A DNA stretch of 40,611 nt from contig NZ_JAKKIE010000035.1 in NCBI RefSeq assembly GCF_021742065.1, positions 1-40,611 of the forward strand, given 5' to 3'. The position numbers were made by a program, and so were the translations under genes. Positions within the stretch are counted from its first letter, which is position 1; every line of letters begins with the position of its first letter. Origin of the DNA: Rhizorhapis sp. SPR117. Its GTDB lineage: Bacteria > Pseudomonadota > Alphaproteobacteria > Sphingomonadales > Sphingomonadaceae. Positions 16,432-25,203 of the stretch are shown here, one piece after another. Below the pieces are notes generated by a model that saw only the letters and a list, made by a program, of their open reading frames with translations, did not search any database and had not been told where the DNA came from.

Positions 16432-16621
16432 GACCTTCCTTGACCCCCAGTCGCTTGAAGACCATGGCGGCAGGGCAGAAGCCCGTGATGCTTGCCTGAA
16501 TCATGTTAAGTCCGGCAAATACTCCCAGTGCCAACCACCAGGGGTTGAAGACCAGTGCAAGGGTAATGCTCAAAAGGACGACAAAGCCTGCGAAGGCCAT
16601 GACTGCTCTATCAAGATTCAT
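16418..16621 (-). CDS. YgaP-type DUF2892 membrane protein
   Basis: A 67-residue inner-membrane protein with two hydrophobic helices (about 7-26 and 30-45) and the family's typical FAGLNMIQASITGFCPAAMVFKRLGV, including one cysteine. In E. coli YgaP this domain is fused to a rhodanese; here the rhodanese is a separate gene in the divergent operon. It overlaps the SQR gene by 4 bases (ATGA) and the tolC-like gene by 14 bases. Its role in sulfur-species handling is inferred from these partners. Confidence 0.88.
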   Translation of the reverse strand: MNLDRAVMAFAGFVVLLSITLALVFNPWWLALGVFAGLNMIQASITGFCPAAMVFKRLGVKEGHAFR

Positions 16622-17925
16622 TCTACCAACTCCTTCTCGTTCGCATCAAAGCGAAGTTTCCTGATGCCCAGCGCGTGGAGCATCAGTTTTTCATAAAAGG
16701 GCTCGCTCTCGCCCTTGCGCATTTTGCGCAGGAAGTATTTTTCAAAACCAATCTTGGCGAGGTGAACCCATTTACCCTCCGACGCCCAGTTGAGATTGCG
16801 CGGGGGGATTTGCGGTTTGGCAATGAAGGCGACGCCGCCATCGCCGAAATCGGCAAGGCAGATCGCGTTCCAGGTGGCTTCATTGGTGGGGGTGTGCCCG
16901 CTAAGTTCCTGTTTCACGTTCTGGGCCACGGCGGTGACCATGCTTTCAATCATGAATCCCGTCTTTGGCACGCCCACCGGTACTGGCGTCGGACCAGTTG
17001 GCGGAATGGCGACGCAGACACCCAGCGCATAGATATTCGGGAAAGCCGGATTGCGCTGATGCTTGTCGACCAGGATGAAACCGCGCGGGTTCGTCAACCC
17101 ATCAATGCCGCGCACCGCCTCGACCCCACGGAAAGCAGGCAACATCATGGAAAAGCCGAAAGGAAGGTCGTGCGTCTTTTTAACCGCACCATCCTCGGCC
17201 AGTTCTTCCACATGCATGACGCCTGACTCGACCTTTGTTACTCGCGCATTGGTGATCCATTTAATGTGGCGATTGCGCATCTCGCTTTCGAGCAAACCCT
17301 TGGTGTCGCCGACGCCATCAAGGCCGAGGTGCCCGATATAGGGCTCTGACGTCACAAAGGTCATCGGCACCCGGTCGCGTACCTTGCGGCGCCTGAGCTC
17401 GGTTTCGACGATCATCGCGAATTCATAGGCCGGACCGAAACAGGATGCGCCCTGAACAGCACCGATCACCACCGGTTTTGGATCAGCGGCCAGCGCCTCG
17501 AATTGCTTATAGGCTGCCTGGGCATGGGATGTCTGGCAGATCGAGACGGTGTGGCCGTCGGGGCCAAGACCCTCAATCTCGTCGAAGGCCAAGTCCGGGC
17601 CGGTGGCGATAACTAGATAGTCATAAGCAAGCGATGTGCCATCGCGCAATTCCAGCCGCGATTGGGAAGGGTGGACGTGCGCCGCGCCGATGGCGGTAAA
17701 ACCGATGCCACGTTTTTTCATGACAGGGGGCAGATGAACCTTGATCGCCTCTGGCGTGCGCCAGCCAACAGCGACCCATGGATTGGACGGCACGAACCAG
17801 TAATCCTCCGACTCTGCCACGAGTATGACGTCGGCTTTGCTGCCTACGACCTCGCGAATTTCGTAAGCAGCGATGGTGCCGCCAAGGCCGGCGCCCAAAA
17901 CCACGATTGTCCGTTTATCCGCCAT
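16618..17925 (-). CDS. Sulfide:quinone oxidoreductase family flavoprotein
   Basis: FAD enzyme that oxidises sulfide at the membrane, passing electrons to quinone and yielding polysulfide or persulfide. The 435-residue protein begins with the dinucleotide-binding VVLGAGLGGTIAAYEI and has the second motif YLVIATGPDLAFDEIEG. Three cysteines, Cys130, Cys162 and Cys356, fall at nearly the same positions as the redox-active Cys128, Cys160 and Cys356 of the well studied acidithiobacillus SQR; Cys304 is extra. The C-terminal part (KIGFEKYFLRKMRKG) is the usual amphipathic membrane anchor. First gene of the leftward operon; divergent from the rhodanese. Confidence 0.88.
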   Translation of the reverse strand: MADKRTIVVLGAGLGGTIAAYEIREVVGSKADVILVAESEDYWFVPSNPWVAVGWRTPEAIKVHLPPVMKKRGIGFTAIGAAHVHPSQSRLELRDGTSLAYDYLVIATGPDLAFDEIEGLGPDGHTVSICQTSHAQAAYKQFEALAADPKPVVIGAVQGASCFGPAYEFAMIVETELRRRKVRDRVPMTFVTSEPYIGHLGLDGVGDTKGLLESEMRNRHIKWITNARVTKVESGVMHVEELAEDGAVKKTHDLPFGFSMMLPAFRGVEAVRGIDGLTNPRGFILVDKHQRNPAFPNIYALGVCVAIPPTGPTPVPVGVPKTGFMIESMVTAVAQNVKQELSGHTPTNEATWNAICLADFGDGGVAFIAKPQIPPRNLNWASEGKWVHLAKIGFEKYFLRKMRKGESEPFYEKLMLHALGIRKLRFDANEKELVE

Positions 17926-17970
17926 TGTTTCTTCCTTCGGTTCATCCTCTTTGAGAGCTATGCCCTGTCA

Positions 17971-18000
17971 GTTGACTTATATTAGAAAAATACGATATAT
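17971..18000. promoter_or_regulatory. Promoter/operator region of the divergent sulfur operons
   Basis: In the 133-base divergent gap, TTGACT (17972-17977) and GATATA (17994-17999) are spaced by 16 bases, a fair sigma70-type promoter toward the rhodanese. The AT-rich, partly symmetric ATAT-tagaaaaatacg-ATAT stretch overlaps it and resembles the AT-rich operators of BigR/YgaV repressors. The repressor encoded at 22656 would be the obvious ligand; this is inference. Confidence 0.45.
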
Positions 18001-18058
18001 GCAAATCCATGGTTATGAAAGCTCTATTTGCGCCAAACCGAACGCCTGGAGACACATG

Positions 18059-18397
18059 ATGTTTGGAAAATCCGCTTCACCAACGACCAAAGAAATTTCC
18101 GTGCAGGAACTCGCCGCCATGCTGGCTGAGGATCGGGCGATTGTGATCGATGTCCGTGAACCCGACGAGTTCGGTAGCGGCCATATTCGTGGTGCGATCA
18201 ACATGCCTCTCTCCCGCTTCGACCCTCGGGCGCTTCCCGACCCCATCGGCAAGCAACTGGTGCTGCAATGCGCCGGAGGAAAACGCTCGGCTCTGGCACT
18301 GGAACAATGCGGCAGGGCGGGCTCTGCGGTCGATACGCATCTTTACGGAGGGATTGCGGCCTGGAATGGGGCTAACTTCCCTGTCGTAACCGATTGA
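18059..18397 (+). CDS. Rhodanese-like sulfurtransferase
   Basis: A 112-residue single-domain rhodanese that moves sulfane sulfur through a cysteine persulfide. The active-site loop is LVLQCAGGKRSA with nucleophile Cys71; the CH2A-like segment IVIDVREPDEFGSGHIRGAINMPL is intact. The ATG at 18059 has GGAG about 8 bases upstream; a far upstream GTG frame is not credible. It opens the operon rhodanese-adaptor-RND-ArsR-thioredoxin, divergent from SQR. Confidence 0.92.
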   Translation: MFGKSASPTTKEISVQELAAMLAEDRAIVIDVREPDEFGSGHIRGAINMPLSRFDPRALPDPIGKQLVLQCAGGKRSALALEQCGRAGSAVDTHLYGGIAAWNGANFPVVTD

Positions 18398-18418
18398 AGT
18401 GATTTGGGAGAGCAGGGA

Positions 18419-19450
18419 ATGCGCCGTTTGAAGCTGGGAGGCCTGCTCTTGATGCTGGCCCTCGCCGCCTGTGGAGGGGGGCAGGACACCGAGACGGATC
18501 AGGCGCAGCGCGTGGCGGGGGAGCGGCTCGTTGTCAGGCCTTCCGAAATCACCGAATACAAGGATGTGGGCGCGGAAATCACAACGGAGAAGCAAGCCGA
18601 TGCGAGAGCGCGGATTCCCGGTATCCTCATCAGCCTGAACGTCCGTGATGGCGACATGGTGCGCAAGGGGCAACATATCGGCACCGTGTCCGACACCCGC
18701 CTTGGGTATGAGAGCAGCGCCTATGGCGCGCAGGCGGCCGCTGCGGCGGCGCAGGCGGCGCAGGCAAAGGCCGAACTGGACCGCACGCGCTTCCTTTACG
18801 ATAACGGCGTCTATGCCAAGGCCCGGCTTGACCAGGCGAAGGCAGCAGCTGATGCAGCCGCAGCGCAGGTCGCGGCTGCAAAGGCACAGCAGTCGGCAGT
18901 GCAAGCCGTCGCGGGGCAGGGCGCGATCTATGCGCCCGCATCCGGTCGCGTGTTGCACGCCGATATCCCCGTGGGATCGGCGGTGGCTCCGGGCATGTCC
19001 ATTGCGTCGATCACTGCCGGGCAGCCCGTCTTGCGGATTGAGGTGCCCGAGTCCTTGGCGGGGGCGCTGAACAGGGGCGCGTCTGTTATCGCGACCGGCC
19101 TCAATCCAGCCGATCAGGAAAATGCGCCGCGCGGGACGGTAACCAGGGTCTATCCAGCAGTATCGGCAGGCCGGATGCAGGCCGATGTCACCGTGCCAGG
19201 ACTTGATGCGCGCTTCATCGGTCGCAAGGTGACCGTCCTTCTTGAAATCGGGAAACGTAAGGCGATTGCCGTACCCCGGCGGTTCATCACGACGCGTTTT
19301 GGGGTCGATTACGCGTTGCTCGCGGTGGGCAACGGTCAGGCCACTGAAGTGCCCGTGCAGGTTGCACCGCTGCCAGAGGGTGGAAAGGTTGAAATCCTCT
19401 CTGGCGTTTCGGCGGGCGACACGCTGATCGCGACGAAGGCCGGCAAATGA
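18419..19450 (+). CDS. RND efflux periplasmic adaptor (lipoprotein)
   Basis: Membrane fusion protein joining the RND pump to a TolC channel. The 343-residue protein has a lipoprotein signal (LALAAC, lipidated Cys18), a split lipoyl domain around ARIPGILISLNVRDGDMVRKGQ and GAIYAPASGRVLHADIPVGSAV, an Ala-rich coiled-coil hairpin (about residues 100-165) and a beta-barrel/membrane-proximal C-terminus. The ATG at 18419 follows GGGAG. Its stop overlaps the pump start (ATGA). Confidence 0.92.
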   Translation: MRRLKLGGLLLMLALAACGGGQDTETDQAQRVAGERLVVRPSEITEYKDVGAEITTEKQADARARIPGILISLNVRDGDMVRKGQHIGTVSDTRLGYESSAYGAQAAAAAAQAAQAKAELDRTRFLYDNGVYAKARLDQAKAAADAAAAQVAAAKAQQSAVQAVAGQGAIYAPASGRVLHADIPVGSAVAPGMSIASITAGQPVLRIEVPESLAGALNRGASVIATGLNPADQENAPRGTVTRVYPAVSAGRMQADVTVPGLDARFIGRKVTVLLEIGKRKAIAVPRRFITTRFGVDYALLAVGNGQATEVPVQVAPLPEGGKVEILSGVSAGDTLIATKAGK

Positions 19451-22400
19451 ATCTTGGCATTTCAGGGCGTTTGACACGTGCGACGATCAATTCGCCGCTG
19501 ACGCCGCTCATGCTGCTAACCGCCATATTGGTCGGCCTGATCGCGATTATGACAATCCCACGGGAGGAAGAGCCGCAGATCAGCGTTCCCATGGTCGACA
19601 TAGAGGTGGCGGCACCGGGCCTGAAAGCCGCCGATGCGGTCGAACTGGTGGCAAAGCCGCTGGAAACCATCGTCAAGAGCGTCGACGGTGTAGAGCATGT
19701 CTATACGCAGGTGCAGGATAATGGCGTCATGGTGACGGCGCGTTTTCTGGTCGGATCGAACGCGGAAGACGCCGCGATCCGCATCAATGAAAAGATCGAC
19801 GCCAACCGCTATCGCATTCCGGTCGGCATTCCCGATCCCAAAATCACGCTTCGAGGCATCAATGATGTGCCAATCGTAGTGCTGACCCTGACGTCCAAGC
19901 GGGATGCTGTGGGCAACTGGAACGATCAGGCGCTTTACGATCTGGCTGTCAAGCTGCGGACGGAAATAGCCAAGGTGGTCGATGTTGGCCTCACCTTTCT
20001 GGTGGGTGGTCGACCAGAGCAGATTCGGATCGCGCCCGATCCCGCGAAACTTGCGCTCTATGACGTGCCGCTTGGCCATGTGATCGAGGCGGCGCAGCAG
20101 GCCAATCGCGCTTTCCCGGTGGGCAGTTCCTGCGAACAGGGGAAAGCCGTCGATGTGATCGCCGGACGCGCGCTCCGCAGTGTTCAGGACGTCGGCCTGC
20201 TCACCGTGCGTTCGGTGAGCGGTGCGCCGGTTTATCTGCGCGATGTTGCCATCGTGACACAGGGGCCGCGCGAGGATCAGGCGCGTGCCTGGCGCTGGTC
20301 TCGGGTGGACGGGAACTGGGCGATGGCTCCAGCGGTGAGCCTGGCTGTTGCCAAGCGCGCGGGTGCCAATGCGGTGGTGGTGTCCGACGCGGTGGTGCGC
20401 CGGGTGGAGGCGCTGGAAGGATCGCTGATCCCCACAGGCGTCAAGGTCTCGGTAACGCGCAACTATGGCGAGACAGCCAATGAAAAGGCCAATGAGCTGC
20501 TTTTCCATCTGGGGCTGGCCACGGTTTCGATTGTTATCCTGATAGGATTTGCGATCGGATGGCGCGAGGCCGGGGTGACGGCCGTGGTTATTCCCACGAC
20601 CATCCTGCTCACCATGTTTGCGTCAAAGATCATGGGCTACACGATCAATCGCGTCAGCCTTTTCGCGCTTATCTTTTCCATCGGCATATTGGTCGATGAC
20701 GCCATTGTGATGATCGAGAATATCGCCCGTCACTGGGCGATGAAGGATGATCGGTCGCGCGTGGAGGCCGCCGTGGACGCGGTCGCAGAGGTCGGTAATC
20801 CGACCGTTGTCGCTACGCTGACGGTGGTCGCTGCCCTGCTGCCCATGCTGTTCGTTTCCGGGCTGATGGGGCCATATATGGCGCCGATCCCGGTCAATGC
20901 CTCCGCAGCGATGATTTTTTCCTTTTTCGTGGCCGTCATCATTGCGCCCTGGCTGATGGTCCGCTTCGCGCGCGATGTGCTGGCGGAGCATGAGGGGCCG
21001 CATGGAGGGAAGCTGGGACGGCTTTATGCGAAGGTTGCCCTGCGCGTCATCGGCGAACGGAAATCGGCGCGCAATTTCCTGATCGGCGTGGGGGTAGCGA
21101 CGCTGGTCGCCTGTTCCATGTTCTATTTCAAGGCGGTGACGGTGAAGCTGCTGCCCTTCGACAACAAGTCGGAGGTGCAGCTTGTCGTCGATATGCCCGA
21201 AGGCACCAGTCTGGAGCGAACTGGTCGAGTATTGGAAGAGGCTGCCGCCGTTGCCAGATCCGTACCGGAGGTGGTGTCGATGGAGGCCTATGACGGCACA
21301 TCCGCGCCCTTCAACTTTAACGGCCTTGTCCGCCATTATTCCCTGCGTACCCGGCCGGAGATGGGCGACCTTATGGTGACGCTGCTACCCAAGGGTGAAC
21401 GCAGCCGGTCAAGTCATGAGATCGCGCTTGATCTGCGCGAGAGGCTGAAGTCCATAAAGCTGCCTGCTGGCGCATCGATCAAGACGGTGGAAACGCCGCC
21501 CGGACCGCCGGTGTTGGCGACGCTGCTGGCGGAAATCTATGGTCCCGATGAAGCGACCCGCCGCGCCACGGCGGAACAGGTCGAGCGTATTTTCAAAAGC
21601 GTGCCCTATATCGTCGATGTCGATAACAGCTTTGGTCAGCGCCGCCCGGAGCTGCACCTGGTCCCCGACAGGGCAAAACTCGACCAATATGGGCTTTCCG
21701 AGCGGCAGGTACTGGATAGCATCGGAGCCCTCTTCGGCGGGCAGACGGTCGGATATGCGCCGCGTGGCGATGGGCGAGAGCCGCTGCCGATCACCATCGC
21801 GCTTGACCAGTCGCAGCGGAGTTGGAGTCAGGCGTTGGCGACAACACCGGTTGCTGCGACCATGGGCCTTGGGGGACCGCGCCTCATCGAACTCGGTGAT
21901 GTCGTCACGGCGGATGAAAGCGACGGCAGCTATGTGCGTTTCAGGCGGGATGGTCGTGATGCCGATATGGTGACGGCTGACCTTGCGGGGACCTATGAAG
22001 CGCCGATTTATGGCATGCTGGCCGTTGACAAGGCTATCGATTCCTATGACTGGAAAGCGCATGGGCTGCAAAAGCCGACGATCAGCCTTCATGGCCAGCC
22101 GGAGGACGAGCAAACGACGACGCTGCTGTGGGACGGCGAATGGGAAATTACCTGGGTGACCTTCCGCGACATGGGCGGTGCCTTCATGGTAGCGCTGCTT
22201 GGCATCTATGTGCTGGTCGTGGGGCAGTTCCGCAATTTCAAGCTGCCGCTGGTGATCCTGACTCCCATTCCGCTGACGCTGGTAGGCATTGTGGTGGGGC
22301 ATATGCTGTTCCGTGCGCCATTTACCGCAACTTCGATGATCGGGTTCATCGCGCTGGCGGGCATCATCGTGCGCAATTCGATCCTGTTGGTGGATTTCAT

Positions 22401-22659
22401 TCGCCATACCCAGGGTGAGGGCAAACCATTGCGCGACGTGCTGCTGGAAGCGGGTATGATCCGGTTCAAACCCATCGTGCTGACCGCCGCCGCCGCGATG
22501 ATCGGTGCGGCGACGATCCTGAGCGATCCGATTTTTCAGGGTCTTGCCATTTCGCTGCTCTTTGGGCTTGCATCCTCCACTCTGCTGACCGTGTTGGTCA
22601 TCCCAGCGATCTATGTGGTCTTGCGCGATGACGGCCGTCCGGCCACGATTGAACCATGA
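19447..22659 (+). CDS. RND efflux pump permease
   Basis: A 1070-residue inner-membrane proton antiporter of the AcrB/HAE1 superfamily. The N-terminal motif is TIPREEEPQISVPMVDIEV; TM4 holds the proton-relay Asp pair in GILVDDAIVMIENIARHW, and the second half repeats the layout with GIIVRNSILLVDFIRH. Two large periplasmic loops follow TM1 and TM7. The exact substrate class cannot be read from sequence. Its position inside a rhodanese/SQR/BigR-like cluster suggests export linked to reactive sulfur species or a sulfur-containing compound. Overlaps the adaptor and the ArsR gene by 4 bases each. Confidence 0.93.
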   Translation: MNLGISGRLTRATINSPLTPLMLLTAILVGLIAIMTIPREEEPQISVPMVDIEVAAPGLKAADAVELVAKPLETIVKSVDGVEHVYTQVQDNGVMVTARFLVGSNAEDAAIRINEKIDANRYRIPVGIPDPKITLRGINDVPIVVLTLTSKRDAVGNWNDQALYDLAVKLRTEIAKVVDVGLTFLVGGRPEQIRIAPDPAKLALYDVPLGHVIEAAQQANRAFPVGSSCEQGKAVDVIAGRALRSVQDVGLLTVRSVSGAPVYLRDVAIVTQGPREDQARAWRWSRVDGNWAMAPAVSLAVAKRAGANAVVVSDAVVRRVEALEGSLIPTGVKVSVTRNYGETANEKANELLFHLGLATVSIVILIGFAIGWREAGVTAVVIPTTILLTMFASKIMGYTINRVSLFALIFSIGILVDDAIVMIENIARHWAMKDDRSRVEAAVDAVAEVGNPTVVATLTVVAALLPMLFVSGLMGPYMAPIPVNASAAMIFSFFVAVIIAPWLMVRFARDVLAEHEGPHGGKLGRLYAKVALRVIGERKSARNFLIGVGVATLVACSMFYFKAVTVKLLPFDNKSEVQLVVDMPEGTSLERTGRVLEEAAAVARSVPEVVSMEAYDGTSAPFNFNGLVRHYSLRTRPEMGDLMVTLLPKGERSRSSHEIALDLRERLKSIKLPAGASIKTVETPPGPPVLATLLAEIYGPDEATRRATAEQVERIFKSVPYIVDVDNSFGQRRPELHLVPDRAKLDQYGLSERQVLDSIGALFGGQTVGYAPRGDGREPLPITIALDQSQRSWSQALATTPVAATMGLGGPRLIELGDVVTADESDGSYVRFRRDGRDADMVTADLAGTYEAPIYGMLAVDKAIDSYDWKAHGLQKPTISLHGQPEDEQTTTLLWDGEWEITWVTFRDMGGAFMVALLGIYVLVVGQFRNFKLPLVILTPIPLTLVGIVVGHMLFRAPFTATSMIGFIALAGIIVRNSILLVDFIRHTQGEGKPLRDVLLEAGMIRFKPIVLTAAAAMIGAATILSDPIFQGLAISLLFGLASSTLLTVLVIPAIYVVLRDDGRPATIEP

Positions 22660-22982
22660 ACGCACCCGTAGATCTCACCGAACTGAACCTTCAGGCCAAA
22701 AGCGTTGCCCGGAAGCTGAAACTGCTGGGCAATCCCGATCGACTCGTCATGTTGTGCAAGCTTGGTATGGAAGAGCAGAGCGTGACGGATCTGGTGCGGT
22801 TGACCGGCCTCGCACAGTCGAGTGTATCGCAGCATCTGGCGGTTTTGCGCACGGAAGAAGTGGTTGCCTGGCGCAAGGAGGCACAGACCATTTACTATAG
22901 TCTTGCCGATGAACAGGTCCGGGCCATCATCGAAGCGCTTTGTGCCATCTGCCGTCCGGATGTTGTGGAAAAGGAAGCCTGA
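22656..22982 (+). CDS. ArsR-family repressor, BigR/YgaV-like
   Basis: A 108-residue winged-helix repressor (HTH about residues 45-70, LTGLAQSSVSQHLAVLR). Cys34 in LVMLCKLG and the C-terminal Cys96/Cys99 (LCAICRP) fit the two-site thiol switch of persulfide sensors such as BigR, where an early and a late cysteine form a disulfide or tetrasulfide. The metal-binding CVC motif of ArsR/SmtB is absent. It is made in the same transcript as the rhodanese and pump, so autoregulation of both divergent operons is likely. Confidence 0.85.
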   Translation: MNAPVDLTELNLQAKSVARKLKLLGNPDRLVMLCKLGMEEQSVTDLVRLTGLAQSSVSQHLAVLRTEEVVAWRKEAQTIYYSLADEQVRAIIEALCAICRPDVVEKEA

Positions 22983-22984
22983 TC

Positions 22985-23425
22985 ATGCCCGATTCTGCCA
23001 TTATCATCTGCCCCGCATGTCAGGCCGCCAATCGCGTGCCCGCTGCACGCCTTGACCAGTCCCCGCGCTGCGGCAAATGCAGTCGACCGCTCTTTACCGG
23101 CGAACCGCTTACCGTGACCGGCGATGCGTTCGACCGACATGTAGGCAAGGGCGATATTCCCGTGCTTGCCGATTTCTGGGCAAGTTGGTGCGGTCCCTGC
23201 CGTATGATGGCGCCAGCCTTCGCCGCCGCAGCCCGCGACCTTGAGCCACAGGTCCGGCTCGTGAAAGTCGATACCGAAGCGGAGCAAGCCATTGCCGGGC
23301 GCTATGGCATCCGGTCAATCCCCACATTGATCCTGTTTCAAGGCGGCCGGGAGGTCGGGCGGCAAGCAGGCGCGATGAGCCAGGCGGCGATCGTGCAGTG
23401 GGTGAAATCTCAGGTTCGGTTCTGA
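22985..23425 (+). CDS. trxC: Thioredoxin 2 (zinc-ribbon thioredoxin)
   Basis: A 146-residue disulfide reductase. The N-terminal zinc ribbon uses Cys9/Cys12 (CPAC) and Cys29/Cys32 (CGKC); the thioredoxin fold has the active site WCGPC (Cys69, Cys72) and the cis-Pro in SIPTLILF. It begins 2 bases after the ArsR stop and closes the operon. A reductant for persulfides made by the rhodanese or SQR is a sensible role. The 140 bases after it, up to the metallohydrolase, show no gene. Confidence 0.94.
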   Translation: MPDSAIIICPACQAANRVPAARLDQSPRCGKCSRPLFTGEPLTVTGDAFDRHVGKGDIPVLADFWASWCGPCRMMAPAFAAAARDLEPQVRLVKVDTEAEQAIAGRYGIRSIPTLILFQGGREVGRQAGAMSQAAIVQWVKSQVRF

Positions 23426-23565
23426 ACGCCGGAATATGGGCGGACAGTGCACAACGGTGCCGCCATCGCTGTATCTCGTTGGTATAGGGGTTTTTACTGG
23501 CTGCACAGCCAGCGCAATTCCCTATGATCGCGAATGCAACGAACTGCAAGGGAGGACATGGCCGA

Positions 23566-25191
23566 ATGGCAAATATCAAAACAGGACTCTCGCTCCGCTT
23601 TCATGGCGCAGCCGGGACAGTCACCGGATCATGCATGGAGTTCAGTCTGGGCAAGCAGAGCCTGCTGGTCGATTGCGGCATGTTTCAGGGATCGCGCAGC
23701 CTGGAAACGCTCAATCACGGGGCCTTTGATTTTGATCCGGATCGCGTCGGAGCGGTGGTATTGACGCATGCGCATATCGACCATTGCGGATTGCTGCCCA
23801 AACTTGCCGCGCAGGATTGGAAGGGAAAGATATGGTGTACGGCGGCGACGGCGGATCTTTTGGAATATATGTTGGCCGATGCCGGACGAATTCAGGAGAG
23901 TGAAGCAGAGCGGCGTAACCACCGGCGCGACCGCGCGGGTGAGACGGCCTTCCAACCGCTTTATACCGAAGAGGACGCGATCCGCGCCTGGCGACAGTCG
24001 CACGCGGTATCCGTAGGCGAATGGTTTGAGCCTGTGCCGGGTTTCCGTGTCAGGCTATGGAATGCTGGCCATATTCTGGGTTCAGCGTCGGTCGAGATCA
24101 TGGCGGGCGGTGTGCATGTGCTGTGTTCGGGTGATCTGGGGCCGGAGAACAAGGCGTTCCATGCCGATCCCCATGCGCCCGCGAGTTTCGATTATGTAAT
24201 TTGCGAGTCCACATACGGCGACCGTGCCCGCGACAAAGTGACCATCGCCCAGAGACGCGATTTGTTGGAGCGAGAGATCAAGGCGGCGCTGGTGCGCGGC
24301 GGCAATCTTGTGATCCCTACTTTCGCGCTGGAACGGACACAGGAACTGCTGCTCGACATGGCGCGCCTGGCCGACGCCAACCGTATCCCCGATGTTCCGG
24401 TTTTCCTTGATTCGCCGCTTGCCAGCCGGGCGACGTCCGTCTTTGCGCGTCATGCGGACGAGATGGAAGACATCGATGGCGACGATATATTTCACCATCC
24501 CTCCATCCATTATGTCGAGGATACCTCTGCATCAATGCGGCTCAATACCATGTCGGGCGCCATCATCATGGCGGCGTCGGGTATGTGCGAAGGGGGACGC
24601 ATCCGCCATCATCTGAAGCACAATCTGCATCGTCGGGAGTCCACCATATTGTTTGTTGGATTCCAGGCGCGGGGGACATTGGGCAGGGTCATACTGGACG
24701 GCGCCAAGCGGGTGCGCATATCAGGTGAGGACGTCAATGTCCGCGCGCAGATCCGGCGGATCGATGCCTATTCGGCACATGCCGACCGGGAGGAACTGCA
24801 CGCCTGGATCACGGCCCGGCGCCCTATTGCCGGAAGCCTGTTCCTCAGCCATGGCGAACCTGAAGCTGTGGCGTCACTTCGCACATTGGTGCAGTTGGAC
24901 GATGCGGCGACAAGTATTATCGCCCCACAAATCGGCGAGACATATTCATTGGTGGCGGGCGTCCCGGCCAAGCGGACGCAGACCGGGAGGGTCGAACTTG
25001 AAGAGATCGTCGGCACCGACTGGCAAAACGAATATGCCGATTTCGCCGCCAACCTGAAACAGCATCTCGGCAAGATCAGAAGCGAGCAGGCACGGAAACA
25101 GGCGCTGGCCGATATGCGAAGGGTGCTGGACAGCTATAACAACTTTCGTGATGAGAAGAGGCAGCGTCGTACCAGTCGTGGCCGGGCTTAG
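23566..25191 (+). CDS. Beta-CASP metallo-beta-lactamase fold hydrolase (RNA-processing type)
   Basis: A 541-residue metal-dependent hydrolase of the CPSF73/YSH1-like group. Metallo-beta-lactamase motifs: LTHAHIDHCGLLP, the His in NAGHILGSASVEI and CSGDLG; the beta-CASP cap and motifs follow with ASGMCEGGRIRHHLK and DAYSAHADREELHAW, and the last helix is strongly basic. The likely substrate is RNA, judged from the family. The ATG at 23566 is preceded by GGGAGGA. It ends 12 bases before the PRPP-synthetase-like gene, which converges with it. Such proteins often sit beside Prs and phosphorylase homologues, as here. Confidence 0.9.
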   Translation: MANIKTGLSLRFHGAAGTVTGSCMEFSLGKQSLLVDCGMFQGSRSLETLNHGAFDFDPDRVGAVVLTHAHIDHCGLLPKLAAQDWKGKIWCTAATADLLEYMLADAGRIQESEAERRNHRRDRAGETAFQPLYTEEDAIRAWRQSHAVSVGEWFEPVPGFRVRLWNAGHILGSASVEIMAGGVHVLCSGDLGPENKAFHADPHAPASFDYVICESTYGDRARDKVTIAQRRDLLEREIKAALVRGGNLVIPTFALERTQELLLDMARLADANRIPDVPVFLDSPLASRATSVFARHADEMEDIDGDDIFHHPSIHYVEDTSASMRLNTMSGAIIMAASGMCEGGRIRHHLKHNLHRRESTILFVGFQARGTLGRVILDGAKRVRISGEDVNVRAQIRRIDAYSAHADREELHAWITARRPIAGSLFLSHGEPEAVASLRTLVQLDDAATSIIAPQIGETYSLVAGVPAKRTQTGRVELEEIVGTDWQNEYADFAANLKQHLGKIRSEQARKQALADMRRVLDSYNNFRDEKRQRRTSRGRA

Positions 25192-25203
25192 AATGTGATG
25201 AGT

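Noticed and set aside
21409..22665. 418-codon minus-strand frame across the RND gene
   Set aside because: Shadow of the RND permease; His/Gln/Arg-rich sequence without recognisable motifs.
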